Of a DNA stretch of 64,000 nt, positions 55,701-61,793 are shown in pieces. A program made the translations under genes and the position numbers. This DNA is from Haematobia irritans (taxonomy: Eukaryota; Arthropoda; Insecta; Diptera; Muscidae), in the NCBI RefSeq assembly GCF_050003625.1, contig NC_134398.1, forward strand, positions 85,499,983 through 85,563,982, read 5' to 3'. The notes beneath the pieces are model-generated. The model was given only the letters and a program-made list of their open reading frames with translations. It was not told the DNA's origin and did no database searches. How positions within the stretch are numbered: the first letter of the stretch is position 1; every line of letters starts with the position of its first letter.

Positions 55701-58327
55701 CACCTAAAGCCATGTTCTGCAGATCCGTGCTTATACAAAAGGGAACAAAATGAAAATAAATTGTTAATTGCCCTATATGTCGACGACGGATTAGTTGCCG
55801 CCACAGACAAAGAACAATTCATAGAGAATTTAAAGAAAAAAAAAAAAAAACAAAATAGTAACAAAAGAAGCTAGTTACTTTCTCGGCTTAGAAATTGAAA
55901 GAACACAATATTTTATCAAAATAAATAAATCATCCTATACGAATCGAATTTTACAAAAGTTCAATTTTTCAGAATGTAAGGCTGTTTCTACGCCTATGGA
56001 GAAATCGAAAGACGGTTCTAAAGCAAAAAATCCTGTAACCGATTTTCCATACAGACAGTCTGTGGGAGCCTTAATGTATCTAATGGTTGGAACAAGACCT
56101 GACCTAGCCTACAGTGTTGGCTATTTATCAAGACATCTGGAAAATCCAACTCAAGAAGAAGTTACTAAGTTATAAAGGGTACTTAGATATATTTCTGGAA
56201 CAAAAATCCATGGTATTACTTACGAAAGAAAATGATAAAATGTATTAAAGTGTTATAGTGATGTAGACTTTGGAGGGTGTACGGAGACAGGAAGGTCTAC
56301 TTCCCATTTCTTGGTTTAGTGAGAGGCAAAGAATAGTATCAACATCTACTACGGAAGCGGAAATTACAGCTGCAAATGAAGCGTGCAAAGAATTAGTCTG
56401 GCTTAGACGATTGTTTAAAGAAATAACAAATTTAGAAGATACACCTGTATTATATATTGACAATAATGCTGCATTACGCTTAACTCAAAATCCAGAATAT
56501 CACCAAAGAACCAAACACATCTCTATCAAGCACTTTTTCATCAGAGAAAAAAATTGTGAAGGAAAAATTCAAGTATCTAAAATATCTACCGAAATGCAAA
56601 TTGCAGATATGATGACAAAGAAATCAATTTGTTTTAACTTATAAAACAAGGAGAAGTGTTGAAATTGTTTTATAAGAAAATTAATTATGTTTTTGATTTT
56701 CCTGTTAGAAATATGTATGTATATACAAATGCATTTTTTCAGTTAATAAAATACATTCAAACTCAATAATTGTTAACCCAATGATCAAATAGATAGGCGG
56801 TCAACTGGCCAACTTCGTTAAGTTACCATACACTTGACTTAATGGATGACCAAATAAATTTTGTATTCGATATTTTTATGATTACGCGGTGTTAAAAAAG
56901 GGCCAGAAATCCACTCCAATATTGCGAGAGCCCGAAGTTTAGTACTTACATGTATATAATCCATTTTACCGCAAAATTTATCTTTATAAAACGTGTGTAA
57001 CAAGCATTACAAAAAGCTGCAAAGAAATACACATATTTACCTTTAGATTGGGTTCACAAAGAGGTGTACACAATCGCAATAAAACCGAAGTCAAGCCAAT
57101 CATAAATGAATCGCTAGCATTTTGATGTAAAAAATTATCAAGCCCGTTATTCAAATTGTTCCATAGATGCCCCCTGGCAATATTTGCGTGGAGACATTTG
57201 GAAATCCACTGTAAGGTTTTTTGTTTTGTAGTTGAATTTTGAACCAGAAGCTGTTTTATTAGAGTAAAAACAGATTGTTGATGGCTTGCCATGCATTGCC
57301 ATAAAGCAGGATCTGTGCTCTTAGATTCCAAACTAAGTTCTGTAAAAAACTCATATGGGCCATTTTGATTTTTTGGTAAAATTGATATTGAAAACATGTG
57401 TCCAAATAATGTATCCATATATGCTCCCCCTGCAAGTTATAATTTTTTAACCAATCTAGATTACACAAAATACAGCTTACATACCGTTCGTATTGGGGTT
57501 TGGCATTGTATAGTCTATTAAAACTTCACCCATTTGTGGAATTCTTTTATCGCGAACAAAAAAACTAAGAATCCAGAAAATATTCTTTTTAATTGTAATC
57601 AAGTTTGACTGACTAAGGTGTGTTTGTATTTTCCCCAATAATGGATAGAAATTGGCCTTCAAAGCTCCCAAGGCTTCAAGGGGGTCATCCTCGCTGTATA
57701 TTTTCGTAACACATTCTACAATGTAGTTCATTGTTTCTGGAGTATGAACATCTTCAGATTCAAGCATAATTTGCTTCCACTGTTCCCACACTGGACGTCC
57801 TGGAAACAAGTCTGGCTGACGCATACATGTACTGCTATTTGTTATTATTAGTGAGAGTATCTTCTCACAATCCTTTTTACGACTAGACTGGGAATTTCTT
57901 ATTTTCTCGCATTCAATATAAGCTCTATGTAAATACAATAGTGTATCATTTTGTAGTGCATTTTCCACGTCGTCACCCTCAACTAAAAATTCCTTGGTAT
58001 CTGTTAACATTAAACGTTCAAATATTGCATGAGAGACGATTTCCTCGCTTAATTCATTGCTTAAACTGGTATCCAATACAATTACGTCCGCTAAACATAA
58101 TACTGCTTTCTTCGATTGTGGTGATTGGCCCTTCTTCAAAGTAAACAACAAGACTTCTTCAATTAACGCCTTATCTACACCAGACTCGGACTTAGCTTCG
58201 ACCAACAAAGCTGCGAAAGGGTTCGGACTTGGACGATTTCCGCCCTCCTATGTTAAAGATAGATTTTAAGAAACTAATAGCATTTAGCGAGATGGAATGT
58301 TATTAGGTTAACGCTTACCATTTTCAT
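29772..58327 (-). CDS. Ube4A: ubiquitin conjugation factor E4 A (UBE4A), whole gene model
   Basis: UBE4A is a UFD2-type U-box ubiquitin ligase that elongates ubiquitin chains. My spliced model has five coding exons: 58327-58319 (MKM), 58247-57485, 57429-57041, 31715-30653 and 30583-29772. All junctions are GT/AG and frame-consistent, totalling 3036 nt, i.e. 1011 aa plus stop; vertebrate UBE4A is somewhat longer (~1066). Introns are 71 bp, 55 bp, 25,325 bp and 69 bp. The N-terminus ([15 protein letters not shown]) resembles the family's NPFAALF start. No stop or frameshift occurs in the exons, so the gene looks functional despite a transposon-packed third intron. It is divergent from coproporphyrinogen oxidase. 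Confidence 0.88.
31815..32000 (+). repeat. mini-me-like end fragment
   Basis: GTAGAAAGTCGGAGCCGACT followed by ATATCATACCCT and a TTATGGGAGCTTTATCTTTA segment resembles the head of a mini-me-like element with one degraded unit. The rest is missing. 32001-32440 holds nothing I recognise. Confidence 0.4.
32440..32630 (+). pseudogene. LINE endonuclease/RT linker fragment
   Basis: [20 protein letters not shown] and [11 protein letters not shown] read like the basic linker between the endonuclease and RT in Jockey/CR1-type LINEs. [11 protein letters not shown] follows in another frame. It is short and frameshifted, with no flanking signature. Confidence 0.4.
32878..33985 (+). mobile_element. mini-me-like element with internal 153-bp tandem units
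   Basis: It starts ACGGCCGTAAGTTCGGCC and has TACCCTCCACCAT near 32915 inverted as ATGGTGGAGGGTA near 33967-33979. Between these are five units, recognised by GGATCGGTTTATATGG-like starts near 33073, 33225, 33378, 33532 and 33686 (period about 153). A (RGAC)n tract then lies at 33829-33850, followed by a conserved ATCGACTCAGAATTTCACC segment and a (TA)n run at about 33887. That order (GTCY microsatellite, core, TA microsatellite) is the mini-me layout. The long open frames (32925-33911) follow the repeat and are not genes. Confidence 0.8.
34086..34155 (+). repeat. half copy of element S
   Basis: CATAGACCAAGAAAATATGA and GGTTTTGTTTATTTGCAGTG match the left part of S at 15138-15220. The other half is replaced by gag-like sequence. 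Confidence 0.5.
34197..34860 (+). pseudogene. LTR-retrotransposon gag relic (BEL/Pao-like)
   Basis: The start [20 protein letters not shown] at 34533 is preceded by CCTGTAATCAATCAAC. The same leader and first ~50 bp also occur at 34197-34262, so there are two partial copies. Downstream, frameshifted pieces read [11 protein letters not shown] and [15 protein letters not shown], typical of Pao-type gag. No protease or RT remains. The mariner at 35068 lies just downstream of the decayed gag. Confidence 0.55.
35068..36316 (+). mobile_element. mariner transposon, second subfamily
   Basis: Inverted ends CGAGGGTAGTTCGGAAACTT on the left and AATTTCCGAACCGCCTTCG on the right are flanked by TA (35066-35067 and 36317-36318). 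It is 1249 bp, near full length. The TIRs differ from those of the irritans mariners at 6856 and 39033, so this is a separate lineage (mellifera/capitata-like; inference). Confidence 0.9.
35246..36230 (+). pseudogene. mariner transposase, three frames
   Basis: The N-terminal part from 35246 ([20 protein letters not shown]) contains the HTH and [20 protein letters not shown] linker. The middle part (35679-35867) holds the first Asp in [13 protein letters not shown]. The last part (35863-36230) holds [11 protein letters not shown] and [15 protein letters not shown], completing DD34D. A stop after SSLFESF and a frameshift near 35860 break it, but all domains are present, so it is a young pseudogene. 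Confidence 0.85.
36319..38660 (+). pseudogene. LINE fragment (CR1/R1-like): endonuclease end and reverse transcriptase
   Basis: The endonuclease C-terminus is readable ([25 protein letters not shown]). RT follows from 36891: [60 protein letters not shown] and [12 protein letters not shown] (37625). The thumb and C-terminal region run to 38660 ([16 protein letters not shown]). Stops and frameshifts lie near 36540, 36885, 37658 and 38040. A 288-bp unit is exactly duplicated at 38013-38588. The LINE clade is uncertain; the WNTLPQEVR ending recalls CR1/L2-type elements. Confidence 0.8.
38013..38588 (+). repeat. 288-bp tandem duplication in the LINE
   Basis: Two adjacent 288-bp units (38013-38300 and 38301-38588) read identically in translation and, as far as I can compare, in bases. 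The unit is 96 codons, so the frame continues through both. Confidence 0.9.
38703..39031 (+). repeat. paralogous segment copy 1 (empty site for SINE 3)
   Basis: This is about 330 bp, about 90% similar by eye to 46822-47510 with the SINE removed (shared AATATCAATAATCTCCAGCA and GTTCTTGGGATCGTTTGTTA). It ends at GCTCTAGATTA, where the mariner at 39033 begins. The nature of the repeated unit is unknown. Confidence 0.7.
40258..40783 (-). pseudogene. Jockey LINE RT, C-terminal half
   Basis: This continues the RT begun at 45869-45310. It has [12 protein letters not shown], the active-site [12 protein letters not shown], and thumb sequence to [15 protein letters not shown]. The segment carries the palm Asp pair. 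Downstream, 40257-39995 is frameshifted, then 39994-39650 gives the C-terminal domain. Confidence 0.8.
40789..41021 (+). repeat. Copia-1 5' LTR
   Basis: 233 bp. It contains TGTAATAAACG (polyadenylation-like AATAAA) and an AT-rich 3' end. It is identical to the 3' LTR except at position 7 (C here, G there). Confidence 0.95.
41094..41840 (+). CDS. Copia-1 gag
   Basis: Starting at the Met in [14 protein letters not shown] (41094), about 245 codons cover the UBN2-type capsid region ([31 protein letters not shown], [14 protein letters not shown]) and a zinc knuckle [14 protein letters not shown] near residue 204-217. Gag packages the element RNA. In copia elements gag and pol normally form one frame; here the frame is stopped by an inserted T-rich segment at about 41837. 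Confidence 0.85.
41837..41937 (-). mobile_element. short poly(A)-tailed insertion in Copia-1
   Basis: About 100 bp begins with a T run (41837-41875) and continues ATTATGTAATTTGAAGCCAC and CCATTGTAATTT when read on suitable strands. On the minus strand this is a unique stretch ending in A-rich sequence, the look of a heavily 5'-truncated poly(A) LINE or retrocopy. It separates gag (SKEVSKD) from pol ([11 protein letters not shown]). The TSD is not clear. Confidence 0.5.
41938..45051 (+). CDS. Copia-1 pol: protease, integrase, RT, RNase H
   Basis: One open frame of about 1037 codons. The aspartic protease motif is [12 protein letters not shown] (residue ~12). An HHCC integrase zinc finger ([17 protein letters not shown]) precedes the integrase core with [18 protein letters not shown] and [11 protein letters not shown] (D, D, E). 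RT has [13 protein letters not shown] and [12 protein letters not shown]. RNase H has [19 protein letters not shown] and [10 protein letters not shown], and it ends in ADLLTKPL. There are no internal stops. It has no start of its own, since translation normally continues from gag. Confidence 0.93.
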   Translation: MNSGDKLNQTKWYIDSGASSHMSNSRQFFTTLDKEIGGEIYLANGKVITAQGIGEGVLYNNGLKLTIKNVLYVPELEGNLLSVAKMVQNGLEVKFKEKTCQVSNGERILMVADMVNNLYVLQQDNFSNMVRVKEVQCIHVFHQRFGHRDLKAIKDAIEKGLISNIELKPCRCSNNCEACIKGKMTRKEFPKTTKNRANEVLDLIHADICGPMQEISPSGNKYVLTMIDDCSRYCVVYFLTNKSQALEKIKEYVAYTENLFEKRIKVLRTDRGGEFNNKEMDKYMKTKGIIQQFTAPYTPEQNGVAERRNRSLIEMARTMLIQSGLHLRYWAEALNAANYLQNRLPSKSVSKTPYELWYSKPPNMEHIKIFGCEVFYHINKKFRQKFDNVAKKGILVGFCNESKAYRILDIDTNKIIISRDVKCIESSFINNFQESAIDSENVSVNVQNTFDQDLEKEPSLNGDLCGDVLNYETAASETEEELSFSNNNSFEETPESDNTVLQEQNLRRSTRTNKGKLPARYNCNNVSKLEPTTYKEAIQCPEAEKWIGAMEDEIQSMHENNTWELMELPKGRKAVGCKWVYKIKTLTDGSLKYKARLVAKGFSQKYGQDYDEVFAPVVKQSTFRLMLSVASYKNLLVHHVDIKTAFLNGDLDNELYLKQPEGYSFSNKPNIVCKLNKSIYGLKQAARCWNQKLNNFLISLGFRRGKADCCLYTKDEGDNIVYLLVYVDDILIFTKSQVLINNTVKEIAKTLKINDLGSLKLYLGIQVEKDGSNFFIHQQEYIKKVLEEYDMANSKPSKVPMNVGYLKESGKQENELETNLLYRRVIGSLLYLANNTRPDITAAVSFLSRKISCPTKADWTEVKRVLKYLNGTKHFKLKIHCRNMQLIGYADADFAGEVNGRKSTSGYVFQLGTATISYASRKQKNVTLSSTEAEFVSLAEAIQELTWLRMVFNDLNLNITDITMKEDNQSVLKLLNAETINPRTKHIDVKYYYVREVNQSKQVQFEYCPTEEMLADLLTKPLQYSKLNKFNQMIGLV
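45077..45309 (+). repeat. Copia-1 3' LTR
   Basis: 233 bp, directly after the purine tract GAGAAGGGG. It is one base different from the 5' LTR and is followed by the GATAT duplication. Confidence 0.95.
45315..46226 (-). pseudogene. Jockey LINE RT, N-terminal half
   Basis: This part carries the linker and fingers/palm with [45 protein letters not shown] and the first catalytic Asp in [16 protein letters not shown] stop near 46025 and a TGA just upstream of VPQGG disrupt it. It abuts the 3' TSD of the copia element. Confidence 0.8.
46682..46821. other. short unassigned stretch
   Basis: AT-rich sequence between the mariner's right TA and the paralogous segment copy 2. It does not continue the sequence expected from copy 2 after GCTCTAGATTA. 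Confidence 0.3.
46822..47510 (+). repeat. paralogous segment copy 2, with SINE
   Basis: It matches 38703-39031 and contains a SINE at 47104-47446 plus a small local duplication (AGGGTTGCAACCCTTTGAAA). The uninterrupted form at 38965-38985 reads GTTTGTTAGGTGATAAGAGA across the SINE site. Confidence 0.7.
47104..47446 (+). mobile_element. tRNA-derived SINE, copy 3
   Basis: It has the same layout as copies 1 and 2: A box, B box, body, LINE-like 3' segment and (CCTAA)n tail. The TSD is TAGGTG (47098-47103 and 47447-47452), partly ambiguous with the tail. It is very similar to copy 1. Confidence 0.9.
47600..47885 (+). pseudogene. LINE 3' end fragment
   Basis: [20 protein letters not shown] and [11 protein letters not shown] resemble the C-terminal tail (SRRS...P..R) of CR1/R1-like LINE ORF2, and A-rich sequence follows. 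It is short and frameshifted. The copia element at 47894 inserted just after it. Confidence 0.4.
48087..49079 (+). pseudogene. Copia-2 gag and protease remains
   Basis: Gag starts [20 protein letters not shown] and is open to about 48671. A frame change follows, then a knuckle that has lost a Cys ([15 protein letters not shown]). The protease is [14 protein letters not shown], with DNGA where DSGA/DTGA is usual. FNSFSFIMK is repeated in tandem (about 27 bp) at 48999-49050. The region between protease and the pre-integrase zinc finger is deleted. Confidence 0.8.
49080..49491 (+). pseudogene. Copia-2 integrase, 5' part
   Basis: [16 protein letters not shown] is the end of the HHCC finger. Then [17 protein letters not shown] and [20 protein letters not shown] give the first two acidic residues of the core. 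The frame is cut at THKLTAPY by the LINE-2 insertion and resumes at 54352. Confidence 0.85.
49628..52015 (-). pseudogene. LINE-2 ORF2 remains
   Basis: Reading on the minus strand: endonuclease pieces (51970-51524, [40 protein letters not shown]; 51527-51144), RT start (51174-50692, [40 protein letters not shown]), a deletion, then RNase H (50390-50190 and 50254-49628, with [20 protein letters not shown], where the usual ADEL Asp is lost). Confidence 0.8.
52018..52949 (+). mobile_element. Tc1/mariner element of the DD41D type
   Basis: The ends AAGGGTGATTC and AATCACCCTT are flanked by TA (52016-52017 and 52950-52951). It is 932 bp, internally deleted at the 5' side of the gene. The transposase C-terminal part is open at 52190-52840: [32 protein letters not shown] and [18 protein letters not shown] count 41 residues between the second and third Asp, the spacing of the rosa-like DD41D group. 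The N-terminal HTH is mostly missing. It sits in the LINE-2 endonuclease. Confidence 0.85.
52190..52843 (+). pseudogene. DD41D transposase, N-terminally truncated
   Basis: About 217 codons include the full catalytic domain (three Asp) and a C-terminus [18 protein letters not shown]. The upstream frame (from 52087) is disrupted by stops and a deletion. It cannot be active without its DNA-binding domain. Confidence 0.8.
53019..54098 (-). CDS. LINE-2 ORF1 protein, intact frame
   Basis: A 359-codon frame starts [20 protein letters not shown]. It has a basic, low-complexity N-terminus (about 1-95), then a DUF4780-like nucleic-acid-binding region with [20 protein letters not shown] and [15 protein letters not shown] (about 135-250), then an acidic Ser/Pro-rich tail. 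Its role in LINEs is RNA packaging. The copy in LINE-1 is frameshifted, so this is the best reading of the family's ORF1. Confidence 0.8.
   Translation of the reverse strand: MASRSFSKVTTSKGGDPSRKRFNERRKALFILKKLGSVDPSTLSAKQNDSLKWAQGILEAGKRERSPDELPSSKRDQRSFASVAKDSLVMAIINKGALDGMIPRKKWGEIENAMSGVYSEVRKKFPGPSPRQQDAGWYQGRYKLIAFADQRSMDCFKAALMLIDEVWEGAALELVDKKDIPAKPRAHAWIPAYPPDPESILERLKECNPDLPTADWKVGRFDEVDGPRRHAVFILNIESLPHLAQTQGRVSYGFHDIHMKVYKSDQPKDSETDKPPVESAVKQSPSEAEGDIKTADYGENRMREVSGGSNLTKAELRIVARVTEIWEEEALDDSIEATDVTVVENLDGSTVPPDKSSPL
54352..56644 (+). pseudogene. Copia-2 integrase 3' part, RT and RNase H
   Basis: It resumes with [20 protein letters not shown] (third acidic residue). RT from 55155 includes [20 protein letters not shown] and [18 protein letters not shown] frameshift falls in an A-run at 55838-55852. 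RNase H remnants include [20 protein letters not shown] and [20 protein letters not shown], ending ADMMTK. A stop after INKSKY (about 55143) and breaks near 56175-56260 show decay. Confidence 0.85.
56774..57040. other. unassigned intron sequence
   Basis: About 265 bp between the Copia-2 TSD and UBE4A exon 3. It contains the 5' splice donor of the large intron (57040-57035) and no recognised repeat. Confidence 0.4.
57041..58327 (-). CDS. Ube4A: UBE4A 5' exons
   Basis: A nine-nucleotide coding exon (58327-58319, MKM) ends in GTAAGC. Exon 2 (58247-57485) follows CATAG and encodes [20 protein letters not shown] through [13 protein letters not shown]. Exon 3 (57429-57041) follows TTGCAG, starts [20 protein letters not shown] and ends [11 protein letters not shown] before [22 protein letters not shown] in exon 3 is the family's conserved NCLHANAGR-like motif. 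The minute first exon is a prediction from splice signals and a plausible ATG; an alternative start inside exon 2 would be Met-less until well into the domain, which favours this model. Confidence 0.85.
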
Positions 58328-58589
58328 GAAAATACTTGTTTTCAATAAACCAAGGGGTTTTCTAATTCTCGAATAATAATTGATAATTTCAAAAATTCCT
58401 TAATTCCTTAATTTCCAGCTATGAATGCTAAAATTTCACTTCAATTGTACTTATCCACACAGAAATGTTAATGTCATCTTGCGATTCTTTTTGACATTCT
58501 AGTCAATATCAGGGATGCAAAATAATGAATTAAACGGTCTCATGCGCAGTTCGCACTAAATTTTTTTGCGACGTTCAATTGTTTCGTCC
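58328..58589. promoter_or_regulatory. 5' flank of UBE4A
   Basis: About 260 bp between the UBE4A start codon and the foldback element. This should hold the 5' UTR and core promoter. I cannot identify a TATA box or initiator with confidence. Confidence 0.3.
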
Positions 58590-59292
58590 ATAGTATAAGT
58601 TATTCCGGACGGAATGTCTGTGTTTGTAAAGAATCTTACAGTGTGGCCAATCGATACGAGTTGTCGACGATGACTAAATAATCGCTAAATGTGTTATCGA
58701 TCCCATAAACATGCAACAGTATCGATTACGCCTTCGGACTTAACTTATAATGTGGCCAATATATGGGATATGTTAACACGAGGAGTGTCGTCCGGATAAT
58801 CTTATAGTCTGGACGCCGGATTACTCACTGTCACCGACAATTTGTGGGTAAGATTGTAATACGAAAAAACCACCGGTTGCAGTTCTCTGGTCTTCACGAC
58901 GCATAAGTTATGTTCGAAGACAACATCGGTACCGCAGCTTGTTAATGGGATTGATAACACATTTATCGATATTTTGCTTACCACCGACAATTCTTAGCGC
59001 TTGACCACTATGCACAGATATTCTGTCTGGATAAACTTATAATCTGGACGGCGCATAATGCGCTTTACAGCTTATCAGTTATTCCGGACGACAGTGTTCG
59101 TGTCGAACATATCCCATATATTGTGCACATTATAAGTTAAGTCCGAAGGCATAATCGATACTGCTACATGTTTATGGGATCGATAACACATTTGCCGATC
59201 ATTTAGTCATCGACGACAAGTCGTATCGATTCGACACACTGTAAGATTCTTTACAAACACCGACATTCCGTCCGGAATAACTGATAGTCTGT
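58590..59292. mobile_element. foldback-type element F
   Basis: Two inverted arms of about 170 bp (58599-58770 and 59120-59286) include AGTTATTCCGGACGGAATGT, TGTTTGTAAAGAATCTTACA and CCTTCGGACTTAACTTATAA in opposite orientation. The middle holds further diverged copies of the TCTGGACG/TTATTCCGGACG motif. There is no ORF. The right arm is interrupted by the MITE at 59295, so the true right end lies further out. The elements' palindromic design resembles foldback elements. Confidence 0.7.
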
Positions 59293-59294
59293 AA

Positions 59295-59657
59295 AGGCCG
59301 GTATGCACCTCTAGCGAAATTTTCGGTAGCAAAAATTTATTTAAGTCTACAAAAAAAAACAGGGCTGTGTACACAAATTTTAAACCAGCTAATCGCTTTT
59401 AAAAATTGTTAATATATGTTCCAAATATTCCTCAAATAAATTGTTTATTATTTACAGACCTTTTAAAACTTTTACGCACACAATGATTGTAATAAATTAA
59501 ATGTTTGCTGCCAAAATATGCTTTTGACAACCCTGTTATTTTCATTAGAGGTGCGTACCGGCTTACGAAATTGAACGCTACCGAAAATTTCGTTAGCATA
59601 AATAGCAATGCATTTCTTATGGGAATGAAATTTTTCGCTAGAGGTGCATACCGGCCT
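59295..59657 (-). mobile_element. Harbinger-like MITE family 1, copy 2
   Basis: The 363-bp element is nearly identical to 13282-13645 in reverse orientation, with the same AGGCCGGTATGCACC ends. The TSD is TAA (59292-59294 and 59658-59660). It is inserted in the right arm of F. Confidence 0.88.
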
Positions 59658-59835
59658 TAAAGCGCATAACTAAAGGCCTGGTTATGCATCTAAAAATGTA
59701 GCGTAGCCGTAGCGTAACGGCAACGTATGATTTTTTGGCGATTAGCCTAATTGAAAAAACGTAGCATATGATCAGATAGCTTATAAACAAACTATCAAAA
59801 AGAGGCGCAAAAGGTTGATTTTCTTAAAATTCAAA

Positions 59836-60260
59836 ATGAACTGGAGTGATGTAGAAGTGAATCTAAGTCTTTTAAACTTGTGGAGACCATATAGAAAAAA
59901 TAAAAAATGTAAAACTCGTCGAAAAAGAAGGTGGTCTGTTCGCCCAATCAATAGAGATTGGAATAAAAGTGGTTACCATAAAAAGGTGTTCCAGAATATG
60001 AAACTACATACTCGTATGAGTAAAGAAGTTTTTACTTTATTGCTCATTTTACTTCAAAATGATTTGTATAAGCCCAAGGCAAGAATCGGGCCGGAAGAGC
60101 GACTGTCGATAACACTTCTGTAAGCAAAGATAATCTTATATCTTTTAATTAAACTAATGATTATTTTGTACTTTGCAGATATTTGGCTCATGGATGTTCT
60201 CTCCAGTCTATAGCCTGGAGTCATAAACTTGGGAAAACCACCGTTCGGAACATACCATAG
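59836..60260 (+). pseudogene. Harbinger transposase, N-terminal fragment
   Basis: Exon 1 (59836-60119) encodes RRWSVRPINRDWNKSGYHKK and PEERLSITL. A short intron (GTAAGC...TTGCAG) leads to exon 2 from 60179 (YLAHGCSLQSIAWSHKLGKT, TVRNIP), after which a stop and a deletion remove the DDE core. RRWWVRP, PEERL..TLRYLA and S.Q.IA are signature words of the Harbinger/HARBI1 nuclease N-terminus. Confidence 0.8.
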
Positions 60261-60297
60261 CTTAAAGACAAATGGTGCAAATGAAAAAAATTCTTAC

Positions 60298-60429
60298 CAG
60301 GAAGTTGCATGTCTTCCCCAATTCTTTTCCAGGCTGTTGCTTTTTTTCGGGAAGTCGGTATTCTGCACAGAATTTATTATAAATACATTCATGCGATTGC
60401 ACGCATAAAATTAACTTCTCTTCATCCAT
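60298..60429 (-). pseudogene. MADF (Myb/SANT-like) ORF fragment of element R
   Basis: From the ATG at 60429 the minus strand reads MDEEKLILCVQSHECIYNKF. After a one-base frame slip it reads RKKATAWKRIGEDMQLPG, then a GTAAGA donor. This is the first half of a MADF DNA-binding domain, which in PIF/Harbinger elements is the accessory protein that brings the transposase to the ends. The rest is lost. Confidence 0.7.
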
Positions 60430-60660
60430 TTTAAACGAACACAGCCCAGTTTTATGTTTTAATTAACTTTATTTTCACTAAATAACTTTTTCCCTCTTCT
60501 TGCAATTGATGACGCTAGTTTTTTTCGATCAGCTCATGGCTGAATAAGGAGGTTGAATCACGATAACAAAAACAACAAATTTTAATATGTTGTTTACAAT
60601 TTTAAGAAGTCAAAATCAGCTGATAAAAGAATCGTATGGCATTGGTAAAAGTGGCAATTA

Positions 60661-61424
60661 CCCTGCCAACATTTTTTGAATTTGGGGACTCTTTTCAGAA
60701 TCCCCACTACGTCGAAAACAATCATATACGACATCAAAAACTCGTCGGAAAAGCGCCGTCACTATTGAGAAGTTGTACCACGCCAAGTTACTACAAAAAT
60801 GTTTCGCATGAGTGCAATTATTAGGTGCCTTTATAGATCAATTTAGAACGACGCCAATAAGGGACCCTCCAAACAATCAGAAAAAGTGCATTTTAAGATA
60901 GTTGTAAAAGAATCATTGTGGTCGAGTAAAACACGTTTGTTTAGATATTTATTAATTTGATTAAACATTTACAAATTCTTAAGAATATAACATTTATACC
61001 ACTATCACATTACATTTAACATAATTTTTGGCATTAATGATGATGTTGAGTTACAAGTAGCGAGTTACATGTTGCTGCGTCTATCAACCAGTGTTTTTAT
61101 TCCATGGAGGCAGCGTGTCTGTAAAATATCTGAAAAACAATCACTTTATTCCATTTGGAAAATCACCAAATTGTTCACCAATATACCTTTCACAATTTTA
61201 AGCGTATAATCTATGTTTTCAGAACTTTATTTTCGTTTTTATTTAATTAAAATATAACAAGCTGGTTGCGCTTGGCGTTTCACAAAAAAATGGCTTTTTT
61301 AACAGTAGGGATGGCAAATTACTTGCATGTACTTTTTGATGTACCTTTTCATGATGGTTGAAGTAACATTTACGAGTCTGTGGTAACGATGATGTTGAAA
61401 TGGAACTTTGAAATGCTGGCAGGG
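60661..61424 (-). mobile_element. Q-family DNA element, copy Q2
   Basis: Ends CCCTGCCAACATTTTTTGAA and TTTGAAATGCTGGCAGGG, with TA on both sides (60659-60660 and 61425-61426). The 764-bp element is uninterrupted and matches Q1 (minus its S insertion) in reverse orientation. It is non-coding. Confidence 0.82.
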
Positions 61425-61502
61425 TATTTATTCTTTCAATTGTCCTGAAAAAATAATTAAAATCCAGAGAAAAATAAAGGTTCAAATTTAATTGTATCAC
61501 CT

Positions 61503-61793
61503 ATGAGTGATTGTGAAGTGGATAATTCATCCGAGGAACGCCGATATAAGACAAATAAGACTATAATACCCACCAAAGTTAAGAATGGAAGTCAGTCAAA
61601 TGGATCTTCGCCATCTATTAACAAAAACAGTTTATGATGCAGTTTAAAAACTGATGTGCGTGGTATTTTGGGTCTGGAATATGTTATCAAGATACTCAAG
61701 TCATCTTTGAACAATTCTCCAGCTATGAATGCGCGAGTTTGTTTGAGATGCATTTGCTATGCAGTGTCATTTGGAGAGCTGCAATCACCATAA
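61503..61793 (+). pseudogene. unidentified ORF with one in-frame stop, inside element R
   Basis: From ATG 61503 the frame reads MSDCEVDNSSEERRYKTNKT to INKNSL, a TGA at 61635-61637, then in the same frame SLKTDVRGILGLEYVIKILK, NARVCLRCICYAVSF and a TAA at 61791-61793. Staying in one frame over 97 codons suggests real coding ancestry. I do not recognise it. It could be a captured host-gene piece or an unknown part of the element. Confidence 0.4.

Larger units (their letters stand above)
47894..56768 (+). mobile_element. copia-type LTR retrotransposon, decayed (Copia-2)
   Basis: Short LTRs of 115 bp (47894-48008) and 112 bp (56657-56768), beginning TGTTGAAATTGTTTTATAA and ending CTCAATA, differ by an indel and a few substitutions. 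The TSD is ATTGT (47889-47893 and 56769-56773). The PBS is GGTTATGAGCCCAG after the 5' LTR, a variant of the copia Met-tRNA site. A full copy of the RNase H LINE (49492-54351) sits inside integrase. Frameshifts and deletions make it inactive. Confidence 0.92.
31716..57040 (-). other. 25.3-kb intron of UBE4A filled with nested transposons
   Basis: The donor GTAAAT at 57040-57035 and the acceptor CTCAACAG at 31716-31723 bound this phase-0 intron. The other introns of the gene are 55-71 bp. Nearly all of its length can be assigned to mobile elements (mini-me-like, BEL/Pao-like gag, two mariners, three LINEs, two copia elements, SINE, DD41D). Confidence 0.85.
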
